A stretch of DNA of 33,350 bases from an uncultured Bacteroides sp. (GTDB lineage: Bacteria > Bacteroidota > Bacteroidia > Bacteroidales > Bacteroidaceae): contig USLU01000055.1 of assembly GCA_900555635.1 (NCBI GenBank), forward strand, positions 1 through 33,350, in the 5' to 3' direction. Below are positions 9,426 to 19,187 of the stretch, in pieces. The translations under genes and the position numbers were made by a program. The notes beneath the pieces were generated by a model. That model worked only from the letters and a program-made list of their open reading frames with translations. It was not told the origin of the DNA and did no database searches. Position 1 is the stretch's first letter. Every line of letters starts with the position of its first letter.

Positions 9426-11759
9426 ATGAAAGCAAAGTTTACAACCATTCTAACTGCCTTTCTTATAGTAGGACAGGTGGTGTTGGCACAGAAATATGAA
9501 CCAGTTGTGAAAAATGCCATTACTCCGAAAACTCAGTACTTTCCCATTCAAGATGTTCGTCTGCTGGATAGTCCCTTTAAACACGCCATGGAACTTAATG
9601 CCCAATGGATGAATGAACTGGATTTGGACCGGTTATTATCCAATTTTCGCAAGAATGCGAACTTGAAAGCAAAAGCAGAACCTTACGGTAGCTGGGAATC
9701 AATGGGCATTGCCGGGCATACATTGGGACATTTGCTTACTGCTATGTCACAGCACTATGCTGCTACGGGTGACGAGACTTTCAAAAAGAAGATAGACTAT
9801 GTGGTCAACGAATTGGATTCTTGCCAGATGAACTTTGTCAACGGTTTCATCGGTGGAATGCCTGGAGGTGATAAAGTGTTCAAGGAAGTAAAGAAAGGGA
9901 TTATCCGCTCTATGGGTTTTGACTTGAATGGTATTTGGGTACCTTGGTACAATGAACACAAGACGATGATGGGACTGAATGACGCTTATTTGCTGGCAGG
10001 AAACGAAACTGCGAAGAAAGTATTAATCAATTTATCTGATTATCTCGCAGATGTCATTGCTCCATTGAATGAAGAACAGATGCAGACAATGCTGAATTGT
10101 GAATACGGAGGAATGAACGAAGCTTTTGCACAAGTGTATGCTTTGACCGGAGATAAGAAATACCTTGATGCTTCTTATGCTTTCTATCATAAGCGTTTGC
10201 AAGATAAATTGGCAGAAGGGGTAGATGCTTTACAAGGTCTGCACTCCAATACCCAAATACCTAAATTGATAGGTAGTGCCCGTCAATATGAACTGACCGG
10301 AAACCAACGCGATGAGAAAATAGCCCGTTTCTCTTGGGAAACTATTGTACATCATCATTCTTATGCCAATGGTGGAAACAGTATGGGCGAATATCTTTCA
10401 GTGCCCGATAAACTAACTGACCGTTTAGGTAGTAATACTTGTGAAACTTGTAATACCTATAATATGTTGAAATTGACCGGACACCTCTATGAGTGGACAA
10501 ATGATGTACAATACCTGGATTATTACGAACGGGCACTCTACAACCATATTCTAGCTTCGCAACATCCCGAAACCGGTAACGTATGTTATTTCCTTTCATT
10601 AGGAATGGGCACACATAAAGGATTCGGTAGCCGAGATAATAACTTCAGTTGTTGCATGGGCAGTGGCTTCGAAAACCACTCCAAGTATGGTGGAGCAATC
10701 TATAGTTATGTGCCGGGTGAAGAGATGATAAATGTAAATCTCTACATCCCCTCTGTATTGACTTGGAAAGAGAAAAGCCTGAAACTGCGTATGACTACCG
10801 ATTATCCCGAACATGGTAAAGTCATTATCAAATTGGAAGAAGCATCGAAGCAGCCACTTACTATCAACTTGCGTCGTCCGTCTTGGGCTACAGAAGATGT
10901 TGTTGTCCGTATAAACGGTAGTAAACAAAAGGTGCAAAGTGCACCCGGCTCATTTATCAGTCTTCATCGTAAGTGGAAAAAGAATGATGTGATAGAGTTA
11001 ACATTACCTATGCCACTCTACACCGTATCCATGCCCGATAATGCTGACCGCCGAGCTGTCTTCTATGGACCTACTATTTTGGCAGGAACCTTTGGCACGG
11101 AAAAACGTAAGATGGGAGATATTCCTGTATTTGTTTCGGAAGAGAAGAGCTTGACGAATTACATAAAGAAGATTAGTGATACTCCTGTTAACTTTGTTAC
11201 TACATTACCTGGTGGACCGGATAACGTGAAGATGTTACCTTTCTACAAAGTTGCCGATGATAACCAGACCGTTTATTGGGATGTGTATTCACCTGCCGAA
11301 TGGAAAGCCGTTGAAGAAAAACGCAAAGCTGAATTAGAACGTATTGCCGAACTTGATAAAATGACAACGGATTACATCGTTTTTGGTGAAATGCAACCCG
11401 AACGGGATCATAACCTCAAAGGTGAGAATACTCGTAACGGTGAAGGGTATCTGCGCAAATATCGTTTTGCTTACGAAAATGGTTGGTTTGCTTTTGATAT
11501 GAAATGTGGTTACGATCAACCCATGAAACTTCTATTGACTTATTACGGAGGAGATAGCCGGAAATATACATTCGATGTAGTGATTGATGATTGGGTGCAA
11601 CCGGTTAGTCTTACAGATACGACACAAGGATTTGTAGAACATGCTGTCAGCATTCCGCAGGAAGTGACACAAGGTAAAGACAAAGTAAGGATTATGTTCC
11701 GCGCTAATGATAAAACTCGCGTGAGCAATATTTATAATTGTAGATTAATGAAGAAATAA
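9426..11759 (+). CDS. GH146-type (GH127-related) beta-L-arabinofuranosidase
   Basis: This 777-residue protein has a cleavable signal peptide (residues 1-21, ending VLA), so it is probably periplasmic. The sequence PKTQYFPIQDVRLLDSPF followed by GHTLGHLLTAMSQHYAATGD is typical of the GH146 branch (B. thetaiotaomicron BT0349-like, from memory), often annotated as GH127. Candidate catalytic residues: Glu322 (SMGEYL), Glu340 and Cys342 in CETCNTYN, and Cys409-Cys410 in NFSCCMGSG. These fit the zinc-thiolate mechanism that cleaves beta-L-arabinofuranosides. The C-terminal ~150 residues form a further beta-rich domain, perhaps DUF4986/DUF6805-like. It lies 18 bases after one HExxH gene and two bases before the other, implying one transcript. 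It differs clearly from the first enzyme in the window, so they probably cut different linkages. Confidence 0.9.
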   Translation: MKAKFTTILTAFLIVGQVVLAQKYEPVVKNAITPKTQYFPIQDVRLLDSPFKHAMELNAQWMNELDLDRLLSNFRKNANLKAKAEPYGSWESMGIAGHTLGHLLTAMSQHYAATGDETFKKKIDYVVNELDSCQMNFVNGFIGGMPGGDKVFKEVKKGIIRSMGFDLNGIWVPWYNEHKTMMGLNDAYLLAGNETAKKVLINLSDYLADVIAPLNEEQMQTMLNCEYGGMNEAFAQVYALTGDKKYLDASYAFYHKRLQDKLAEGVDALQGLHSNTQIPKLIGSARQYELTGNQRDEKIARFSWETIVHHHSYANGGNSMGEYLSVPDKLTDRLGSNTCETCNTYNMLKLTGHLYEWTNDVQYLDYYERALYNHILASQHPETGNVCYFLSLGMGTHKGFGSRDNNFSCCMGSGFENHSKYGGAIYSYVPGEEMINVNLYIPSVLTWKEKSLKLRMTTDYPEHGKVIIKLEEASKQPLTINLRRPSWATEDVVVRINGSKQKVQSAPGSFISLHRKWKKNDVIELTLPMPLYTVSMPDNADRRAVFYGPTILAGTFGTEKRKMGDIPVFVSEEKSLTNYIKKISDTPVNFVTTLPGGPDNVKMLPFYKVADDNQTVYWDVYSPAEWKAVEEKRKAELERIAELDKMTTDYIVFGEMQPERDHNLKGENTRNGEGYLRKYRFAYENGWFAFDMKCGYDQPMKLLLTYYGGDSRKYTFDVVIDDWVQPVSLTDTTQGFVEHAVSIPQEVTQGKDKVRIMFRANDKTRVSNIYNCRLMKK

Positions 11760-11761
11760 TA

Positions 11762-13093
11762 ATGAAGCTACCTATTTTCATATTTCTTTTGATAGGACTG
11801 TTGACCGGAAGTTCTCTTTCGGCTCAACAGCCTGTTCTTCCAGAAGGTAAAGCAATTTATATCCCTAAAGATTTGCAGAGTATGGATCTCAATAATCCTG
11901 AAAGTAAATGGAGTTACCATCGCATGGCTTGTACAGAGAACTTTGTTATTTTCTGGGAGAAAGGCTTTGGAAAAGATTTAGTCAATCCTCCACATTTGGA
12001 AGGACAAAACATGCAGGTTGACTTGCCTAATTTGGAAGAGAAGTTAGAGCGTTTCTATCATTTTTTTCGTGATACACTGAAGTTTAGTAAGCCTGGTTCG
12101 AAGTGCGATAAATATCGTATGATGGTGATGTTGAACTATTCTTTGGAAGGAACTGCTTATGGTGGGGATTATGATGGTGAGATCGGTGCATTATGGATTG
12201 CTCCCAACCGGGTGCAGGATAAAAAATTGAATTGCATTGCTCATGAACTGGGGCATAGCTTTCAGTCGCAAATATCCTGCGATGGCGAGGGAGAAGCTTG
12301 GGGTGGATGCGGCTTTTTTGAAATGACTTCCCAATGGATGTTGTGGCAAGTTAACCCTGAATGGATTACAGATGAAAAATACCATTGGGATGCATTTATG
12401 AAACTGACTCATAAAGCATATTTGCATTTGGAAAATATCTACCACTCTCCTTATGTGCTGGAATATTGGGGAATGAAACGAGGACTGCCTCTGATTGCCG
12501 AACTTTATCGTCAAGGTAAAAAAGGTGAAGATCCGGTCATTACCTATAAGCGTATAACAGGACTTAGTCAAGCACAATTCTGTGATGAAATGTTTGATGT
12601 TTATCGTCACTTCATTAATTGGGATTTCCCTCGTGTATGGGAAGTAACTCGCCCTTATGCCAATAAATATACCTGCAAATTAAATCGTACCGAAGAAGGT
12701 TGGTTTAAAGTTGCAGCAGAGAATTGTCCCGAGAATTATGGTTTCAATGCTATCCCTTTGTCAGTACCTGAAGCCGGAAAAACAGTAGAGATCACTTTTC
12801 AAGGTTTGGCACCTGAGGATGGATACATATCTATTCATAAAGATAAAGCAGGCTGGAGGTATGGTTTTGTGGGAATCACCAATGAAGGTAAGTCCATATA
12901 TGGAGTAATGAAGCATGGTGCAAAGGGTAAAGTGAAATTTACCACCCCTTCAAATGAGAAGCTGGCACACTTGTACATATTAGTAATGGGAGCACCTACA
13001 GAACATTGGATGAATCTCGATACTCAAGGGAAAGATGCACAATGGCCTTATCAAATCAAAGTAAAGAATAGTCAACCGGATTATTCTTACTGA
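11762..13093 (+). CDS. HExxH zinc-peptidase-like exported protein (paralogue 2)
   Basis: The protein has 443 residues. The first ~21 (MKLPIFIFLLIGLLTGSSLS) form a signal peptide with a likely cut after SLSA and no lipobox Cys, so it should be periplasmic or secreted, unlike its paralogue. CIAHELGHSFQSQ gives His161, Glu162 and His165; Glu187 (GFFEMTSQW) is the possible third zinc ligand. Shared blocks with paralogue 1 include SMD..., KWSYHR/KWSFYR, FWEKGFGKD/FWEPGFGKD, GWRYGFV and VMGAP near the C-terminus, so the two are clear homologues of the same layout. It begins two bases after the GH146 stop and is surely translated from the same message. Proteolysis of a glycoprotein backbone is a guess from motif and context. 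Confidence 0.72.
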   Translation: MKLPIFIFLLIGLLTGSSLSAQQPVLPEGKAIYIPKDLQSMDLNNPESKWSYHRMACTENFVIFWEKGFGKDLVNPPHLEGQNMQVDLPNLEEKLERFYHFFRDTLKFSKPGSKCDKYRMMVMLNYSLEGTAYGGDYDGEIGALWIAPNRVQDKKLNCIAHELGHSFQSQISCDGEGEAWGGCGFFEMTSQWMLWQVNPEWITDEKYHWDAFMKLTHKAYLHLENIYHSPYVLEYWGMKRGLPLIAELYRQGKKGEDPVITYKRITGLSQAQFCDEMFDVYRHFINWDFPRVWEVTRPYANKYTCKLNRTEEGWFKVAAENCPENYGFNAIPLSVPEAGKTVEITFQGLAPEDGYISIHKDKAGWRYGFVGITNEGKSIYGVMKHGAKGKVKFTTPSNEKLAHLYILVMGAPTEHWMNLDTQGKDAQWPYQIKVKNSQPDYSY

Positions 13094-13151
13094 TTTTTTA
13101 GGAACATTTAGAAAAATGTATTTATCTTGCGCTCTATTTTAAAATATTGAG

Positions 13152-16100
13152 ATGAAATCGTTTAGCATTATACTTCTGAACTTACTGTTACCAGTACTGT
13201 TATTTGCAGCGCCGGGTGACTTCCGGTTTCGACGCTTCTCGGTGGAGGATGGTGTATCGTCTAACTCCGTGCGTGCTATTATGCAAGATAAATATGGTTT
13301 TCTATGGTTTGGAACAGATGATGGACTAAACCGCTACGATGGCACTACTGTAAAACTATACAAACTTAATATTCCCGGCTCGAATGAGTATGTCTCTGCG
13401 CTATTCGATGCTGGCGAAAAAATCTGGATTGGTACAGATAGCGGACTGTATCTTTTTGATTATGAAACCGAAGCATTCACCTCTTTCTTGGTAACTACTT
13501 CCCGGCAGGTAAGCATTACCTGTACAGTGAACAATATCACAGAAGATAAAGATGGCAATCTATGGTTCTGTACTGTTGGACAGGGGATATTCAAGTATAG
13601 CCGGAAGAATAATATCCTGGAACAGTACGAGTTCAAAAGCGCAAAGGGGTTGATGGCGAATGTTATGGTTGATAGTGAGAACCAAATATGGACCATTACC
13701 AATTGGGGAAGTCCAAGTGTAGCCAAATTAAATAAAGCCGAGAATAAGTTTGAACCATTCAATCTTCAATATGAAACTGCCGGACATAATTCCAGTTCGC
13801 TCGCTATTCTGGAGGATTCGTCCCATACTCTTTGGCTTGGAACTTGGGATTGTGGCTTGCAGAAATTAGATAAGTATACCGGAAAGGTGACCACCTATCT
13901 GCATCCATCTGATTGTAAGGGAACTAAACATATCCATTCGTTGATGGAATATGCTCCCAATCAGCTGCTTATAGGATCGGATGATGGACTTCTATTGTTT
14001 AATACGACTACTGGTGAGCATCGGTTGTTTACAGAGAATGAGTCAGATCCTAATGCTCTCTCCAACCGATTTGTTTATCCGATTGTAAAAGATAGGGAAG
14101 GGGGCGTGTGGATAGGTACCTATTATGGTGGAGTAAACTATATTCCGGCTAATAACGGACAGTTCGAGAGTTTCGCTCATTCACGTTATTCCAATTCTGT
14201 TAGTGGAACCGTTATCAGTGGCTTTTGCGAAGATGCTCGTGGAAATATCTGGATAGCCTCGGATGATGGTGGCTTGAACTGCTATTCGCCCAAAGACAAG
14301 CAATTTATCCATTACATGCCTAATGAGAGTCGTAACTCCTTATCTTATCATAATGTACATGCACTTTGTCTGGACAAAGATAACTTATGGATTGGAACAT
14401 ATACAGGTGGAGTCAATGTACTGAATACAAAAACCGGAGTTTTTAAGGTGTATACTACCGACGCAAACGACCCTTCTACCTTGGATGGCAGTAGCTCATA
14501 CAGTATCTACAAAGATAAAAAAGAAAGAATTTGGGTCGCATCGATGTCAGGAATCAACTTGTATAATCGGCAAGAAGATAACTTTGTCCGTGTAAAGACG
14601 CTCGGTGCGTTGACTATTGATATCGATGAAGACCGGGAAGGATACATCTGGTTTTCTACTCAAGGGCGAGGATTGTTTAAATACGATCCTGAAATGCAGA
14701 TTTGGAAGAACTACACTGATACGGGTAAAGCCGGTGAATTAAGAAATAATCAGGTGAACTGCGCCCATGTGGATAGTAACGGTGACATGTGGGTAGGTAC
14801 TATGTCAGGACTTTGTAAATACAATGTCAGTAAAGATGTGTTTGAGCAAATCTCATTAGACATCCCCAGCCGGAATATTTGTAGCATTATTGAAGACCAA
14901 GGTGTTTTGTGGCTTACCACTACTCGCGGATTAGTACGCTATACTCCCAAGGAAGGCTGTCAGGTATTTACTAAAAGCGATGGGCTGCAAAGCGAGCAAT
15001 TCTTGCAGAACTCTGCATTGAAAGCGTCTGATGGGAAAATCTATATAGGCTCGGTAAGTGGTTTCAATGCCTTCTATCCGTATCAGATTAAAACGAATAA
15101 AATAATACCTCCGGTCATTATCACCGGTTTGGAAGTCTTCAATAAAGAAATCAGGATAGGAGACGAAATGCTGCCGAAAGCACTGAACCAGATGGAGCAA
15201 TTGGAACTTTCGTACAAGGACAATGTGTTCAGCCTGCTTTATGCTTCGTTAAGCTATTGTACACCGGAGAAAAACCGGTATGCCTACATGTTGGAAGGTT
15301 TCGACAAAGACTGGAATTACGTGGGTTCGCAGAATAAAGCGACTTATACGAACCTGCCTCCCGGAACTTATGTCTTTAAAGTGAAAGCTACCAACAACGA
15401 TGGAGTTTGGAACGAGCAGGAGGCAAATCTGAAAATTGTTATTCATCCGCCATTTTACTGGAATACATTCTCTAAAATACTTTATTTTATCCTGTTGTGT
15501 ATTGCTCTCACTTTCTTTATCTGTTTCCTGCTGAAGCGTTCGGAAAAGAAGCATACAGCAGAGATTACCCAGCTCAACATGAATAAAGAGAAGGAAGTGC
15601 ATGAGGCTAAGATTAAATTCTTCACCATGATTGCACATGAAATTCGTACGCCTGTATCGTTGATTATAGGACCTTTGGAGAAGATCATGAAGTCGTCCAT
15701 ACAGATGCCCGAAGCGCTGCATCACGATTTGAGCATTATCGACCGCAATAGTCAGCGGCTGTTGTTCCTTGTTAACCAGTTGCTGGATTTCCGAAAAGTG
15801 GAGCAGGAAAGTATGGTGATGAAGTATGCCCCACAGAACATCCGCCAGTTGCTCGAAGCGGTGTGTGTGCGGTTCAAGCCATTCATCACCCAGCATGGTG
15901 CGCATTTGGAAGTAGAATATCCCGATGCCGATTTTACGGCAATGGTAGATAGCGAAGCCGTTACTAAACTGATAAGTAATCTGCTGACTAATGCCAGCAA
16001 ATATACCAAAGATAAAGTAGTCTTGTCATGTGAAGTGCACCCCGAACAACATACATTCGTAATCCGGGTTACTGATAACGGAATAGGAATCAGCAAAGAA

Positions 16101-17138
16101 GATCAGCAGAAAATCTTCAAACCTTTTTATCAGGCTATGGACAATAAACCCGGCACAGGCATCGGACTAAGCATCGTAAAAAGTATCATTGAGTTGCATA
16201 ACGGCTGCATAGAAGTTGAGTCTGAGGTTGGCAAAGGTTCTTCGTTTATTGTAACGTTCCCCATTGAACAGTCAGTTATCACAGCGCAGGAAGGAGAAGC
16301 GAGTGTTATCAACTCTATGCTACCCGAAGATATCTTGCAGGAAAGTTTGGTGGCAGCTACCGCCGGCAATAAACCTATGATGCTGATTGTAGATGATAAC
16401 GAGGAAATGCTGAACTTCCTTTCAAGTAGTTTCTCCAATCAATATTCCATCCTGACGGCAGAAGATGGAGTGGATGCTTTAGAGAAGTTGAAGGAGAACG
16501 ATGTCACTTTGATTGTGAGTGATTGGATGATGCCGCGTATGGATGGAGTTGAGTTCTGTAAGACATTGCGATCCGACCAGTCTATCAGTCATATTCCATT
16601 CATCCTATTAACAGCAAAAACAGATGTCAATTCGAAGATAGAAGGTATGGACTGCGGTGCGGATGCTTATATCGAGAAACCCTTCTCTGTGCAATACCTG
16701 GAGGCGTGTATCAAGAATCTTCTGGATTTGCGTAACTTGTTGCGTCAGAAGTTCTCTAAAATGCCGATGGTGCCGCTGAACAGTATTGCAAACAATACGG
16801 TGGATAATAAATTCCTTACCCGTATCAACGCAATCATAGAAGAGAATTTCTCCAATCCTGAATTGTCGGTCGACTTCTTGGCGGACAAGTTATGCATCAG
16901 TCGCTCCGGACTGTTTGCCAAGATCAAGACATTAGCCAATATTACCCCGAATGAGCTGATTCAGATTGTACGCTTGAAGAAGGCTGCAACGCTGCTTGCG
17001 GAAAATAAATACCGGATTAATGAGATCTGCTACATGGTTGGTTTCAGCAACCCGTCCTATTTCGCGAAATGTTTCCAGAAGCAGTTCGGAATAAAGCCGG
17101 GAGAGTTTGTTAGTGGAAAAACGTTAGAAAACAGTTAG
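13152..17138 (+). CDS. Hybrid two-component system regulator (HTCS)
   Basis: This 1328-residue single-chain sensor/regulator typically controls the neighbouring PUL by sensing a breakdown product in the periplasm. Signal peptide 1-19; beta-propeller repeats (LWFGTDDGLNRYD, IWIGT..SGL) about 25-660; Y_Y_Y domain 686-763; membrane helix ~770-790; HisKA with phospho-acceptor His829 (IAHEIRTP); HATPase with N-box SNLLTNASKY and DNGIGIS; receiver from ~1074 with Asp1124 (VSDWMMP); AraC-type HTH ~1225-1325. All signalling residues are present. It starts 58 bases after the previous stop. A weak promoter-like TATCTTGC at about 13122 hints at separate expression, but read-through cannot be ruled out. 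The likely ligand is an arabino-oligosaccharide or glycopeptide (inferred). Confidence 0.96.
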   Translation: MKSFSIILLNLLLPVLLFAAPGDFRFRRFSVEDGVSSNSVRAIMQDKYGFLWFGTDDGLNRYDGTTVKLYKLNIPGSNEYVSALFDAGEKIWIGTDSGLYLFDYETEAFTSFLVTTSRQVSITCTVNNITEDKDGNLWFCTVGQGIFKYSRKNNILEQYEFKSAKGLMANVMVDSENQIWTITNWGSPSVAKLNKAENKFEPFNLQYETAGHNSSSLAILEDSSHTLWLGTWDCGLQKLDKYTGKVTTYLHPSDCKGTKHIHSLMEYAPNQLLIGSDDGLLLFNTTTGEHRLFTENESDPNALSNRFVYPIVKDREGGVWIGTYYGGVNYIPANNGQFESFAHSRYSNSVSGTVISGFCEDARGNIWIASDDGGLNCYSPKDKQFIHYMPNESRNSLSYHNVHALCLDKDNLWIGTYTGGVNVLNTKTGVFKVYTTDANDPSTLDGSSSYSIYKDKKERIWVASMSGINLYNRQEDNFVRVKTLGALTIDIDEDREGYIWFSTQGRGLFKYDPEMQIWKNYTDTGKAGELRNNQVNCAHVDSNGDMWVGTMSGLCKYNVSKDVFEQISLDIPSRNICSIIEDQGVLWLTTTRGLVRYTPKEGCQVFTKSDGLQSEQFLQNSALKASDGKIYIGSVSGFNAFYPYQIKTNKIIPPVIITGLEVFNKEIRIGDEMLPKALNQMEQLELSYKDNVFSLLYASLSYCTPEKNRYAYMLEGFDKDWNYVGSQNKATYTNLPPGTYVFKVKATNNDGVWNEQEANLKIVIHPPFYWNTFSKILYFILLCIALTFFICFLLKRSEKKHTAEITQLNMNKEKEVHEAKIKFFTMIAHEIRTPVSLIIGPLEKIMKSSIQMPEALHHDLSIIDRNSQRLLFLVNQLLDFRKVEQESMVMKYAPQNIRQLLEAVCVRFKPFITQHGAHLEVEYPDADFTAMVDSEAVTKLISNLLTNASKYTKDKVVLSCEVHPEQHTFVIRVTDNGIGISKEDQQKIFKPFYQAMDNKPGTGIGLSIVKSIIELHNGCIEVESEVGKGSSFIVTFPIEQSVITAQEGEASVINSMLPEDILQESLVAATAGNKPMMLIVDDNEEMLNFLSSSFSNQYSILTAEDGVDALEKLKENDVTLIVSDWMMPRMDGVEFCKTLRSDQSISHIPFILLTAKTDVNSKIEGMDCGADAYIEKPFSVQYLEACIKNLLDLRNLLRQKFSKMPMVPLNSIANNTVDNKFLTRINAIIEENFSNPELSVDFLADKLCISRSGLFAKIKTLANITPNELIQIVRLKKAATLLAENKYRINEICYMVGFSNPSYFAKCFQKQFGIKPGEFVSGKTLENS

Positions 17139-17168
17139 TTCTTGCATTGTAGTCTCTTTGAAAATCTT

Positions 17169-17176
17169 TATATTTG
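17169..17176 (+). promoter_or_regulatory. Bacteroides-type -7 box before the GMP synthase gene
   Basis: TATATTTG matches the Bacteroides primary-sigma -7 consensus TAnnTTTG. A weak -33 element (ATTG, 17146-17149) lies 19 bases upstream. It leaves a short leader of about 40 bases before the ATG at 17224. It sits after the HTCS stop, so it marks the end of the PUL transcript unit. Confidence 0.6.
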
Positions 17177-17223
17177 CGCCCGAATAGAGCATGAATTAAT
17201 TAATTTAAAATAAAGAGAACCAA

Positions 17224-18531
17224 ATGAAACAGGATATGATTGTTATCCTTGACTTAGGTAGTCATGAAAATACGGTATTGGCTCGTGCCATCCGCGCGTT
17301 AGGTGTTTATAGTGAAATCTATCCTCACGATATCACGGTTGAGGAGTTGAAAGCATTGCCCAATGTAAAGGGTATTATTATCAATGGTGGACCGAATAAC
17401 GTAATAGATGGTGTTGCCATCGACGTTAATCCGGGCATCTATTCATTAGGAATTCCCGTAATGGCTGCCGGACATGATAAGGCTACTTGTGCAGTGAAAC
17501 TAGCTGCTTTTACCGATGACATTGAAGCTATTAAGTCAGCAGTTAAATCGTTTGTTTTCGATACTTGTAAAGCTGAGGCTAACTGGAACATGACGAACTT
17601 CGTTAACGACCAGATAGAATTAGTTAAGCGTCAGGTAGGCGACAAGAAGGTGTTGCTTGCACTTTCGGGTGGTGTAGATAGTTCAGTAGTGGCAGCTCTG
17701 CTTCTGAAAGCTATCGGAGACAACCTGGTATGTGTGCATGTAAATCATGGATTGATGCGTAAAGGTGAGTCGGAAGATGTAGTCGAGATGTTCGGTAATC
17801 AGCTGAAAGCCAATCTTATTTATGTAGACGTAACCGACCGCTTCCTCGATAAGTTGGCAGGCGTAGAAGATCCGGAACAGAAGCGTAAGATTATCGGCGG
17901 CGAGTTTATCCGTGTATTCGAAGAAGAAGCTCGTAAACTACATGGTATTGACTTCTTGGGTCAAGGCACTATCTATCCCGACATCGTAGAAAGCGGAACG
18001 AAGACTGCCAAGATGGTGAAATCACATCACAACGTAGGTGGTCTGCCCGAAGATCTTCAATTCCAACTCGTTGAGCCTTTGCGTCAGTTATTCAAAGACG
18101 AAGTACGTGCTTGCGGTCTTGAACTGGGCTTGCCTTATGAAATGGTTTACCGCCAACCATTCCCCGGACCTGGTTTGGGTGTACGTTGTTTAGGTGCTAT
18201 TACCCGCGACCGCTTGGAAGCTGTGCGCGAAGCAGATGCTATCTTGCGTGAAGAGTTCCGCATCGCCGGATTAGATAAGAAGGTATGGCAATACTTCACC
18301 GTAGTGCCCGACTTCAAATCAGTAGGTGTACGTGATAATGCCCGTTCTTTCGAATGGCCGGTTATCATTCGTGCCGTCAATACCATCGACGCCATGACTG
18401 CAACTATCGAACCGGTAGAATGGCCTATCTTGATGAAGATTACCGACCGTATCTTGAAAGAAGTAAAGAACGTAAACCGCGTTTGCTATGATATGTCGCC
18501 GAAACCGAATGCGACTATCGAGTGGGAATAA
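17224..18531 (+). CDS. guaA: GMP synthase with degenerate, shortened glutaminase domain
   Basis: GMP synthase converts XMP to GMP with ATP and ammonia. At 435 residues this is about 80 shorter than the usual ~510. The synthetase half is complete: pyrophosphatase loop LSGGVDSS (148-154), GGEFIRVFEEEA, GQGTIYPD, KSHHNVGGLP, FPGPGLGVR and the C-terminus KPNATIEWE. The N-terminal class-I amidotransferase half keeps its first strands (ILDLGSHENTVLARAIRALG, GIIINGGP), but where GICYG is expected there is MAAGHDK, with Gly83 in the nucleophilic Cys position. The rest of that domain, including the His-Pro-Glu segment, is missing. The protein should therefore use free ammonia or a separate glutaminase. 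The reading frame is clean, arguing against a pseudogene. A longer guaA may exist elsewhere in the genome. Confidence 0.9.
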   Translation: MKQDMIVILDLGSHENTVLARAIRALGVYSEIYPHDITVEELKALPNVKGIIINGGPNNVIDGVAIDVNPGIYSLGIPVMAAGHDKATCAVKLAAFTDDIEAIKSAVKSFVFDTCKAEANWNMTNFVNDQIELVKRQVGDKKVLLALSGGVDSSVVAALLLKAIGDNLVCVHVNHGLMRKGESEDVVEMFGNQLKANLIYVDVTDRFLDKLAGVEDPEQKRKIIGGEFIRVFEEEARKLHGIDFLGQGTIYPDIVESGTKTAKMVKSHHNVGGLPEDLQFQLVEPLRQLFKDEVRACGLELGLPYEMVYRQPFPGPGLGVRCLGAITRDRLEAVREADAILREEFRIAGLDKKVWQYFTVVPDFKSVGVRDNARSFEWPVIIRAVNTIDAMTATIEPVEWPILMKITDRILKEVKNVNRVCYDMSPKPNATIEWE

Positions 18532-18553
18532 ACAAAGCGGTTTTATCATATTG

Positions 18554-18607
18554 AAAGCCTCACCTCCGGTACTCTCTGCAAGAGAGAAATGGGAGGTGAG
18601 GCTTTTT
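18554..18607 (+). terminator. Rho-independent terminator after guaA
   Basis: A perfect 14-bp stem (18554-18567 with 18592-18605) is followed by a T run. The loop contains a second small hairpin, CTCTCT/AGAGAG. The T run is on the + side, so it mainly serves guaA; the opposite gene ends just beyond it. Confidence 0.9.
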
Positions 18608-18611
18608 TCTT

Positions 18612-19187
18612 TTATCCTATAATCCACTTACTGCCTGGTATCAGCGCAATAATCTTCGTAGTTATGTAACAACAGATGAACGTAGCTGCCGTGATGCAAG
18701 GTATAGCGGCTACAGTGGGCAATGCCATATTGTACTTGAAGATTGTCACCCATAATCCGAGCCAGAATATATGCATGAGATACATGCCGTAGCTGAGTTT
18801 AGACATTTCCTGTATAAGCCTTGGAGCCTTCAACTGATTTATACATGTAAAAAGAAGGAATGTACCTGTTGTAAGGAGCACACAGTTTATTGTGCAGAAA
18901 GCCCATCCGATTTCTATCACGGGGGTGGAAAGAATTTCTCCGGGTATAGCTTGGATATAGAACGAGTAGATGGTCCATACGGCTCCTATTACCATTAAAA
19001 CAGTTCCTATAGCCAGACGCTTGGAGCGATTCCATGTAAGGTGTACACGTATATAATGTGCCAGAACAAGATATCCCAAATAACTCACTCCGGCTTTTAT
19101 CACAGACTTTGAGCTGCTCCTCAGAACGGAGAAAGACCATTGTACCAACACCGTTTGGTCATATATGATGCCGCTACTGAGAATCAT
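18612..19187 (-). pseudogene. Acyltransferase-3 family membrane protein, C-terminal fragment
   Basis: The 191-residue reading frame is hydrophobic with about five membrane segments and the motif MSKLSYGMYLMHIFWLGLW, typical of the end of acyltransferase-3 (OafA/WecH-like) proteins, which acetylate surface sugars. Intact members have roughly 330-370 residues, so the N-terminal half with its catalytic His is absent. Homology looks reliable from about residue 35 (YLGYLVLAHYI); earlier residues may be junction sequence. The missing 5' part points toward the broken recombinase beginning near 19180, so the element probably cut this gene when it arrived or rearranged. It converges on guaA. It could be expressed as a fragment, but function is unlikely. 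Confidence 0.7.

Noticed and set aside
17177..17223. Purine riboswitch before guaA
   Set aside because: The leader is only about 47 bases and AT-rich, too short for the known aptamer fold.
17224..18531. guaA as a pseudogene
   Set aside because: The frame is clean, the synthetase half has all motifs, and it has a promoter and terminator; only the glutaminase half is reduced.
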